A stretch of 7,340 bases of DNA from CALCMJ01 sp964475415 (lineage in GTDB: Bacteria > Bacteroidota > Bacteroidia > Chitinophagales > Saprospiraceae), in contig CAYYWZ010000110.1 in NCBI GenBank assembly GCA_964475415.1, positions 1 through 7,340 of the forward strand, written 5' to 3'. The number at the start of each line of letters is the position of its first letter. Position 1 is the stretch's first letter. A program made the translations under genes and the position numbers. Below, in pieces: positions 1 to 5,385 of the stretch. The notes under the pieces were generated by a model that did no database searches, was not told the origin of the DNA, and was given only the letters and a program-made list of their open reading frames with translations.

Positions 1-572
1 TATGTCAATTAGAGATTATATCGCCAAGTAGTAAAAGACCAGATGTTATTTTGTGTAGAAACTAATAATCTCTCTGTAGAAAATACTCACATTTTAATGA
101 GTAATAATTTTGATTACTATTTAGAATATCCATATCATATGAAGTCTAACCCTACTTTGAATTTGATATGGCAAACTCTATTCATTAGTCTGAACATCCT
201 AACCAGCTCTCCAATTTCGAAAATTTCAAGGAAGATATAAATAATATTATTTCTCTTTACAATGATCCAAATAATCACTTTGGATACTATTGTAATGCAA
301 TAAGTTCAACTAGTACGATAGGATCATTAACTAATAACTTAAAGGTTTATCCAAATCCATCTACAGGTAGATTAAAATTATCTGTAGAAGATCTCAAGAT
401 TAACAAAATCCAAGTACGATCACTAACTGGTCAACTGTTGTCCAGTCCACCCTTCTACTTGACAAATGAACTTAGCTTAGATTTGAGTATGTAATCCTCT
501 GGTATTTATCTTTTAGAAATTGATATTGATCAACATAAATAACTATATCATAAGGTCATTATTGAGCCGTAG
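1..572 (+). pseudogene. Decayed 3' end of a secreted T9SS-cargo gene (type A sorting domain)
   Basis: The last ~80 codons, in frame 3 (about 330-569), read as a T9SS type A sorting domain: LKVYPNPSTGRLKLS near 339-383, LTGQLLSS in the middle, then SSGIYLLEIDID and a KVIIEP end before TAG at 570-572. In this family the domain directs export through the outer membrane and is removed or anchored at the surface. Two in-frame stops interrupt it, TAA at 492-494 and TAA at 540-542. Upstream, frame 3 stays open back to about 189 (SEHPNQLSNFENF) but has TAG at 186-188 and many stops before that, whereas frame 1 is open from 13 to 237 after a TAG at 10-12. The original protein therefore probably crossed from frame 1 to frame 3 near 170-190. 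Each sorting-domain stop is one C-to-T change from a Gln codon. The 5' part lies outside the window and the catalytic or binding function cannot be told. Confidence 0.75.
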
Positions 573-631
573 AAAAATAAACGAAAAAATATCGATAGAA
601 CTTTTTAAATTTAGTAATAAAATAAATTAGC

Positions 632-2338
632 ATGAAAAAATATTTACTTCTTACAGCTTTTACTTTCTCCTATATTTTTGTGGTTTCCCAATGTACTATC
701 CGTGAAGCCGTAACGAATAATACTACCATGGAAGCAACTACTCTGAGTAATGGTACGATCTTCGCCGAAGCAAATGGCGATCACCCAATTACAATTACGC
801 CTAACGGAAATGCCAATGAATCATTTTTCGGTGGTCCTTTTGCGGCAGGACTTTGGTTAGGAGGACTAGATCCTGCGGGCAATCTAAAACTAGCTGCATC
901 TGAGTATTTTCAAAATGGACAAGATTTTACTAATGGACTGTTAGATCTACAAACTGGACAATCACTTTATCAAAATTGCGAATTCAACTATATATGGAAA
1001 GTCACAAGATCAGAGATAGAACTATTTATTGCTGATTATGATGATAATAACCAGATCGACAATGAGGTTCCTGATGATATAAAATACTGGCCCGGACGTC
1101 AAAACCCTAACTTCTCAGAAAAATATAATGTAGAGTTACCAGACAATGGATTAGCGACTTTTTACGATAGAAATCAGGATGGTATCTATAATTATGCAGA
1201 CGGCGATGTTCCACTTCATACAGCCACCAGTGCTCTTCTCTCGAATATAATCTTCCCTTCAGAATTTCTATGGTTAGCTGCTCATGATGTTATACCTCAT
1301 ACAAATACCACTGGAGCGTCCTTACAAGTAGAGATACATACAAGCATCTTTAGTTTTGATTGTGCATCTAATTCTGATGTCATAGGTTCTACTATATTTA
1401 CGGAGCATACTATTTACAATAGAGCTTTTGAAGATCTAAGAGATTTTAGATTTGGTTTTTGGTCAGACCCAGATTTAGGTTGCTATACCAATGATTTTGT
1501 AGGTTGTCTACCAGCTTTAAATACTGCTTATGTGTATGATACTGGGGGAAATGATGGGATAGGATGTGAGACTGCGATTCCTAATAATAATGCGCAAGCT
1601 ATAGTATCACATACTTTTCTAGATAGAAGCTTAGATGGTTATCTGTCTTACAATTCTGGCATAGGAACACCTACCCCACCTGCAACACAGGCACCAGCTA
1701 GTCCTAATGAATATTATAACTTCTTAAATAACACTTGGAGAGATGGTACCCCTATCACTTTTGGTGGGAATGGATATAATCCTGGATCTACTGACGTAAG
1801 AGATTTTATTTTTTCTGACTTACCCACTGATCCTGCAGGGTGGAGTATGGAGAGCCTAGATTTTGCTCCAAGTGATTATAGAATGCTTATGACCTCGAGC
1901 TTAGAAAATACTATTCCACCTGGAGGCTCTTTTACAATCACTATGGCTCATACAGCTCATATTCCAGAAACACCGATAGGACTAGCTGTATTTAATACTT
2001 TTCAAGATGATATCAATAGGATACAAGCATTTCATGATAGTGGATTTACTACCGCCTGTGATGCTGTAAGCTCTAGTCAGGATATCAATTCGATCGAAGA
2101 GCATATCAATATTTTTCCTAATCCTAGCAATGGAAACATCAGCTTAGAAGCAACAGATTATAATTTAAAACAGATAGAAGTTTATAATGCTTCTGGATTA
2201 TTACTAGAAAATAAATCCTTAGGAAATAGCAGAACAATAAATCTCGATTATAGCCATCTTCCTACTGGAATGTATATTTTGAAGATTACTTCAGAAGAAA
2301 GCAAGGAAGCCTATAAAAAAATAATAATAACGAAATAG
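632..2338 (+). CDS. Secreted T9SS type A sorting domain-containing protein, function unknown
   Basis: 568 aa. Residues 1-20 form a signal peptide (MKKYLLLTAF followed by a hydrophobic stretch ending VVSQ), with cleavage likely next to Q20-C21. Residues 488-568 are a T9SS type A sorting domain: INIFPNPSNGNISL, then IEVYNASGLLL, LPTGMYILKI and the basic KKIIITK end. The mature protein is thus expected to cross the outer membrane by the type IX system. The ~465-residue body matches no enzyme family I recognise. It has two Asp/Asn-rich loops, DYDDNNQID (135-143) and DRNQDGIYNYADGD (179-192), which resemble EF-hand or thrombospondin-3 type calcium sites. It is rich in aromatic and Asn residues, as extracellular beta-rich proteins of this phylum often are. 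The ATG at 632 gives the signal peptide directly; a weak TAAATTTA lies at 606-613. It stands alone, 59 bp after the preceding pseudogene. Export is well supported; function is not. Confidence 0.9.
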   Translation: MKKYLLLTAFTFSYIFVVSQCTIREAVTNNTTMEATTLSNGTIFAEANGDHPITITPNGNANESFFGGPFAAGLWLGGLDPAGNLKLAASEYFQNGQDFTNGLLDLQTGQSLYQNCEFNYIWKVTRSEIELFIADYDDNNQIDNEVPDDIKYWPGRQNPNFSEKYNVELPDNGLATFYDRNQDGIYNYADGDVPLHTATSALLSNIIFPSEFLWLAAHDVIPHTNTTGASLQVEIHTSIFSFDCASNSDVIGSTIFTEHTIYNRAFEDLRDFRFGFWSDPDLGCYTNDFVGCLPALNTAYVYDTGGNDGIGCETAIPNNNAQAIVSHTFLDRSLDGYLSYNSGIGTPTPPATQAPASPNEYYNFLNNTWRDGTPITFGGNGYNPGSTDVRDFIFSDLPTDPAGWSMESLDFAPSDYRMLMTSSLENTIPPGGSFTITMAHTAHIPETPIGLAVFNTFQDDINRIQAFHDSGFTTACDAVSSSQDINSIEEHINIFPNPSNGNISLEATDYNLKQIEVYNASGLLLENKSLGNSRTINLDYSHLPTGMYILKITSEESKEAYKKIIITK

Positions 2339-2360
2339 TAAATTCTAAAAGACAAGCTAG

Positions 2361-2413
2361 CTATAACTAATTCTGTTTTCTTTTAATTAAAAAGGAAATA
2401 GAATTAGTTATAG
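2361..2413. terminator. Long hairpin between convergent genes, probable bidirectional terminator
   Basis: CTATAACTAATTCT at 2361-2374 is perfectly complementary to AGAATTAGTTATAG at 2400-2413. Pairing continues inward (2375-2384 with 2390-2399, two G-T pairs) to a 5-nt loop at 2385-2389, giving a stem of about 24 bp. It lies 22 bp after the stop of the + strand gene ending at 2338 and 21 bp from the stop of the - strand gene ending at 2435. Runs of T next to the loop occur on both strands. The stem is AT-rich rather than the usual GC-rich intrinsic type, so termination is inferred from position and symmetry. Confidence 0.65.
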
Positions 2414-2434
2414 TCGGACTCGATATCATCAGAT

Positions 2435-2800
2435 CTAAGAATCCATATCATCGTAATATCTATCCCGAGGATTCATCTTAAGATAATATACAATCAGTCC
2501 TAAACCTCCACCTAATGCGGTAAGTGGTATCGCAGCAGAGGCATCCCACAATCCGAAAATCTGCTCCATAAATAATCCCGTAAAAAGTCCTCCCCCTAAA
2601 CCCGCAAGAAGTAAACCTAGTTTAAAACTTGTGGCACCATCATTTTTCTTTTTCTCGAAAATATCTGCAGTACGACCTGATTCGATGAGGGCCATACGCT
2701 CCGCATGTCTAGATTTGTAGAATAAATAAAAGAAAGTAATAACGGCTGAGAAAAAGCCTATTATAGCTAGCATTGGAATTAAAATTTCTGGACCCTCCAT
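2435..2800 (-). CDS. Small membrane protein, DUF6249-like
   Basis: 121 aa. Hydrophobic segments at about 8-28, 60-78 and 90-107 suggest three membrane helices. A basic juxtamembrane stretch follows the first one: YKSRHAERMALIESGRT (28-44). The R-H-x-E-R-M-A-L-I-E-x-G pattern after an N-terminal helix is what I recall from the DUF6249 family of Bacteroidota inner-membrane proteins; this is from memory. Helices two and three are rich in Gly (LAGLGGGLFTG and LTALGGGLGLI). The C-terminus is short and acidic (YYDDMDS). No catalytic motif is visible and the function is unknown. It is divergent from the ECF sigma factor gene and shares with it an identical promoter-like signal at the same distance from the start codon, so it is probably a target or partner of that sigma system. 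The ATG at 2798-2800 fits both the membrane topology and the promoter distance. Confidence 0.8.
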   Translation of the reverse strand: MEGPEILIPMLAIIGFFSAVITFFYLFYKSRHAERMALIESGRTADIFEKKKNDGATSFKLGLLLAGLGGGLFTGLFMEQIFGLWDASAAIPLTALGGGLGLIVYYLKMNPRDRYYDDMDS

Positions 2801-2818
2801 TGTTTATATTTTAAGCTT

Positions 2819-2846
2819 TAACGTAAAGAAATTTATACTGGTTACA
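2819..2846 (-). promoter_or_regulatory. ECF-type promoter candidate for the DUF6249 gene
   Basis: On the - strand TGTAACC (2846-2840) is followed by 14 bp and TACGTTA (2825-2819), then 18 bp to the ATG of the gene starting at 2800. The GTAAC and CGT cores, 17 bp apart, resemble the -35 and -10 elements of ECF sigma promoters. The same elements and spacings occur in mirror image upstream of the sigma gene. Recognition by that particular sigma factor is inferred. Confidence 0.65.
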
Positions 2847-2877
2847 GATTCCTAAAAAATAAAATAATTTTTTCTTT

Positions 2878-2905
2878 TGTAACCGACTGCTCAAACCCTA
2901 CGTTA
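2878..2905 (+). promoter_or_regulatory. ECF-type promoter candidate for the sigma/anti-sigma operon (autoregulation)
   Basis: TGTAACC (2878-2884), 14 bp, TACGTTA (2899-2905), then 18 bp to the ATG at 2924. It copies the opposite-strand signal exactly in both elements and both spacings, while the spacer and leader bases differ. A promoter of this type in front of an ECF sigma gene usually means that the sigma factor transcribes its own operon; here that is inference from the sequence pattern. Confidence 0.65.
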
Positions 2906-2923
2906 TATGGGTACTAATTACAA

Positions 2924-3463
2924 ATGAAAGCTGACTCAACGCTCATTCAACAAATCAAAGAAGGTCGTAAAGACTATAGATTACTTGTGAAAAAGTATGA
3001 GCGTTATGTTTTTTCGGTTTGTTTTGCTATGCTCAAAAGTCGAGAATTAGCGGAAGAAGCGGCGCAAGACACTTTTATCAAAGCATATAAAGCATTAGCA
3101 AATTACGAACAGAAAGCTAAGTTTACTACCTGGCTATATAGAATAGCCTACAGAACGAGCTTGGATTATATAAGAAAAAGAAAAAACAATATAGATATAG
3201 ATCAGGTTTCTTTTCAGTTAAAGGATGCAACTGATATTAGTAAAAATATAGAGCAGGAAGAAAAAAATAGAATGCTCTCTGAGGCGATCCATAAGTTGGA
3301 TCCAGAGGAAGCAACTATTCTTAGAATGTTCTATTTTGAAGAAATGAAGATCAAGGAAATTGCAAAAATTACAGAACTCAAAGAATCTAATGTCAAAATC
3401 AAACTCTTTAGATCTAGAACAAGACTTAAAAAAATATTAGAAAAAGAATTTAAAGAATTTTAA
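2924..3463 (+). CDS. ECF-type RNA polymerase sigma-70 factor
   Basis: 179 aa, the normal length for an extracytoplasmic function sigma factor, with only regions 2 and 4. Region 2 spans about residues 20-88: YERYVFSVCFAML, then the core-binding helix AEEAAQDTFIKAYKAL (43-58) and the -10 recognition part KFTTWLYRIAYRTSLDYIRKRK (66-87). A short acidic linker (about 90-115) leads to region 4 (about 116-172) with LDPEEATILRMFYFEEMKIKEIA, then the helix-turn-helix ELKESNVKIKLFRSRTRLKK that reads the -35 element. ECF factors redirect RNA polymerase to envelope- or stress-related promoters. The gene precedes a membrane protein by 10 bp, the standard sigma/anti-sigma arrangement, and the stretch before it carries a promoter of the kind it might itself read. 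The ATG at 2924 is supported by the length and by the promoter spacing. The inducing signal cannot be told. Confidence 0.95.
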   Translation: MKADSTLIQQIKEGRKDYRLLVKKYERYVFSVCFAMLKSRELAEEAAQDTFIKAYKALANYEQKAKFTTWLYRIAYRTSLDYIRKRKNNIDIDQVSFQLKDATDISKNIEQEEKNRMLSEAIHKLDPEEATILRMFYFEEMKIKEIAKITELKESNVKIKLFRSRTRLKKILEKEFKEF

Positions 3464-3473
3464 AATTTACAAA

Positions 3474-3980
3474 ATGGAAAGAGCAGAACTCATATGGCAA
3501 TATCTCGATAAGCAGCTTAATGCAGATGAAGAACTACAGTTCCAACATCTTCTTAACACGGATACTCGTTTTGTAGAGCAAGTGAAACAAATCAAACTTA
3601 TTCATCATAGGCTGACCGCTCTTCCACTAGAGCAACCGTCTACTTCTTTTTCTGACAATGTAATGTTGGAGTTGTCAAGATCTTACAAAGTATCGCACGA
3701 ATATAAAAATGCTCTAGGAAGGTTTAAATATTTTCTTTTCGGAATTCTAGCATTGACATTAGGAATTATTGCAAGCGTCATGATCTATGGTGGCAAGGGC
3801 AAGGGTAATCTTATATCTGGAAAACTAGCTAGTTTATTAGAGGCGTTACCAGCTATAGATACTGCCTACTTCCAAGAAAGTTATATGTATGTAAGCTATA
3901 TGCTATTAGGCTTAATCATTATGCTATTTATAGAATATGCTCTTAAGAAAAAATGGAATCAAGCTAACCTCAGTCTTTAA
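3474..3980 (+). CDS. Probable anti-sigma factor, membrane-anchored, two transmembrane segments
   Basis: 168 aa, 10 bp after the sigma gene stop and surely cotranscribed. The N-terminal ~85 residues are soluble and helical (WQYLDKQLNADEELQFQHLL, then FVEQVKQIKLIHHRL). The opening resembles anti-sigma or zinc-finger-like regulators of Bacteroidota, where a short 'yLdg-L...E...f...l..d..f' segment precedes the membrane helix. It lacks the H-x3-C-x2-C zinc motif: no Cys occurs anywhere in the protein. Transmembrane segments are at about 86-105 and 138-158, leaving a ~32-residue periplasmic loop and a basic cytoplasmic tail (KKKW). Expected role: hold the sigma factor at the inner membrane until a signal arrives. 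The assignment rests on position and architecture; no regulated-proteolysis site was identified. Confidence 0.7.
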   Translation: MERAELIWQYLDKQLNADEELQFQHLLNTDTRFVEQVKQIKLIHHRLTALPLEQPSTSFSDNVMLELSRSYKVSHEYKNALGRFKYFLFGILALTLGIIASVMIYGGKGKGNLISGKLASLLEALPAIDTAYFQESYMYVSYMLLGLIIMLFIEYALKKKWNQANLSL

Positions 3981-3997
3981 GATCATAATGGAACTAC

Positions 3998-4056
3998 TAT
4001 TTTATATAAGTCATAAGTATAACTTAGAAAAAGTATCCAATCTTATATGAAATAAT
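3998..4056. terminator. AT-rich inverted repeats between convergent genes, weak terminator candidate
   Basis: ATTTTATATAAG at 3999-4010 pairs with CTTATATGAAAT at 4042-4053 (one G-T pair). Inside it, TAAGT-ATA-ACTTA at 4014-4026 forms a small perfect hairpin. The structure sits between the stop at 3980 and the stop of the convergent gene at 4071, where a bidirectional terminator is expected. The stems are almost entirely A/T, so chance is possible. Confidence 0.3.
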
Positions 4057-4070
4057 TTGAAGGAAACAGA

Positions 4071-5093
4071 TTACTCTCTTCCTGTAATCTCGAATGCGAT
4101 GATTCCGCACATCTTACGATCTCTAGATTTCTCAAACCAAAATTCCTTGGCCTTCCTTACCGCTAGAGAAATAATACTCTGGGTAAACAAACTCGAAGCT
4201 TGCTTATTGAACTCTGCAGATTCTATTCTTCCAGAACTTGAGACACATACATCTATAGAAACGACTCCTGAGTTATCACTGAGAATAAGAATATTAGGCT
4301 GCTCTATAACCTCTCTATTCCCTAAGCCATCTTTCAGTATAAGTGTGAGATCTTCGTCTACATATATCTCGTTCTTAGCATCTAGATCCACATAATCCTC
4401 TTCAGGTTCTTCTCGCTCAGGTCTTCGCTCATCCACATCATCATCATAGTCTCTAGAACTTCTCTTGTCTCTATCATCCGTACGATCTGATGGTATTCTT
4501 CGTGGAGTACCTCTAGAATCCTCCTCGTCATCTTCATATGACCTATCAGGTTTAGACTTTCTATTAGAGGCTACTTGACCATCGCAATATTTTCTGCTTT
4601 CCTTTTTCGCTTTCGTAGATCCTAGTGCAGCAGCATCAGTCCAGTCTTCGCACGCTTTGAGCAACTCATCATTGAAATAATGAATCTCTGCTCTTGCCTC
4701 GAGTAAACTTTCATCTTTAGGAAAAAGCGGAACAGCACTATTGAGACTATTCAGCGCAGCATCAAAATTTTCTAGATTATAATCTGCTAATGCCAGCATC
4801 TTTATACCGCTAGGATCTAAACCATTGTAAGAAGCAGCTTCTAGGATATCCTTTTTTACACCCTGATAAGCACCAAGCACATACTTAGCTTCCGCACGTC
4901 GTACTAATGCGTCTTTGTAGGTAGGATCTAATTTGACTAATTTATTGAACTCTCTTATAGCATCTTCATATCTTTCGGTATTCATCAAATAATCCGCTTT
5001 GACATAGATAAAACCTAACTCCTCATCTAGCGTCTGAGCTGTGAGAGGCAGTGTGATTGTGATGAATAGAAAGTATAAGAATAATTTGTTCAT
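4071..5093 (-). CDS. Periplasmic TPR protein with charged linker and TonB-C-like C-terminal domain
   Basis: 340 aa from the ATG at 5093. Residues 1-20 are a signal peptide (MNKLFLYFLF, ending LTAQ). A longer reading from a TTG at 5108 adds five residues before the signal peptide, and that TTG lies inside the probable promoter, so I reject it. TPR-type helical repeats fill about 25-165: YVKADYLMNTERYEDAIREFNKLVKLDPTYKDAL (30-63), ALADYNLENFDAALNSLNSAVPLFP (101-125) and the closing ACEDWTDAAALGSTKAKK with C148 and C170. About 173-238 is a strongly charged Asp/Glu/Arg linker, probably disordered. Residues about 265-338 (GVVSIDVCVSSSGRIESAEF, then AVRKAKEFWFE and MCGIIAFEI) resemble the TonB C-terminal-like domain often attached to periplasmic Bacteroidota proteins. 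No TonB transmembrane anchor is present. Likely a periplasmic scaffold or binding protein; partner unknown. It converges on the anti-sigma gene and diverges from the thiolase gene. Confidence 0.8.
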   Translation of the reverse strand: MNKLFLYFLFITITLPLTAQTLDEELGFIYVKADYLMNTERYEDAIREFNKLVKLDPTYKDALVRRAEAKYVLGAYQGVKKDILEAASYNGLDPSGIKMLALADYNLENFDAALNSLNSAVPLFPKDESLLEARAEIHYFNDELLKACEDWTDAAALGSTKAKKESRKYCDGQVASNRKSKPDRSYEDDEEDSRGTPRRIPSDRTDDRDKRSSRDYDDDVDERRPEREEPEEDYVDLDAKNEIYVDEDLTLILKDGLGNREVIEQPNILILSDNSGVVSIDVCVSSSGRIESAEFNKQASSLFTQSIISLAVRKAKEFWFEKSRDRKMCGIIAFEITGRE

Positions 5094-5105
5094 AAATTCT
5101 AAATA

Positions 5106-5113
5106 CAAAAGTA
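5106..5113 (-). promoter_or_regulatory. Bacteroidota -7 element TACTTTTG for the TPR gene
   Basis: On the - strand TACTTTTG matches the TAnnTTTG consensus of the primary Bacteroidota sigma factor exactly and lies 12 bp before the ATG at 5093. A start a few bases downstream of the motif would leave a very short leader. No clear -33 TTTG is seen. The alternative TTG start at 5108 coincides with the last three bases of the motif, which supports the shorter protein. Confidence 0.45.
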
Positions 5114-5270
5114 ATTAAAAAATCTTGTAATTGCTTACATATATAAGACGTATAAAAAGGGTAAAAGTTATATGTAACTTATGTCTATACTATCATAAAT
5201 AAAGGTTAAAGTGCATTTTTTCAGCCATAAGAGCAGGATACTGAGCTTTACAACGATATAAAAACACCAG

Positions 5271-5336
5271 TTTGCAAAATATAGTTTGATTTGTCTTGGG
5301 ATAAAAATTTAGATAAATCCCATATTTGCAAAATAT
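5271..5336. repeat. Two copies of TTTGCAAAATAT upstream of the thiolase gene
   Basis: TTTGCAAAATAT occurs at 5271-5282 and again at 5325-5336, 54 bp apart. Each contains the palindrome TTTGCAAA, and a partial third copy (AGCAAAAT) starts at 5342. The copies lie 50-115 bp before the thiolase ATG, and the second overlaps the promoter candidate. They could be operator half-sites for a local regulator, but AT-rich DNA yields such words readily. Confidence 0.4.
5296..5328 (+). promoter_or_regulatory. Weak primary-sigma promoter candidate for the thiolase gene
   Basis: TTG at 5296-5298 and CATATTTG at 5321-5328 (one mismatch to TAnnTTTG) are 22 bp apart, close to the usual -33/-7 spacing in Bacteroidota. 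It would give a leader of about 50 nt before the ATG at 5386. The match is imperfect and unsupported by any other signal. Confidence 0.3.
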
Positions 5337-5385
5337 TCTATAGCAAAATCTAAGCATAATATTTTCTAATTGTAAACTACAACAA

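Noticed and set aside
43..240. Open frame of 65 codons as a separate gene
   Set aside because: Frame 1 is open on both sides of its ATG except for one TAG at 10-12, and it leads by a frame change into the recognisable T9SS sorting domain. It has no signal peptide or start signals and is better treated as part of the decayed gene.
1..572. A recoded genome in which TAA/TAG mean Gln
   Set aside because: The stops in the remnant do sit at possible Gln codons, but the intact genes here use TAA and TAG as terminal stops and CAA/CAG for Gln, and the remnant also needs a frameshift. Ordinary decay explains it.
2819..2905. One large palindromic operator bound by a dimeric repressor
   Set aside because: The four boxes are symmetric about 2862, but the half-sites of each pair are 39-87 bp apart, and each half has a -35/-10-like order and an equal distance to a start codon. 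Divergent promoters explain this better, though an additional regulator is not excluded.
4057..4395. Open frame on the + strand, 112 codons
   Set aside because: It lies antisense within the TPR/TonB-C gene, whose protein has clear domains; the + strand product shows none.
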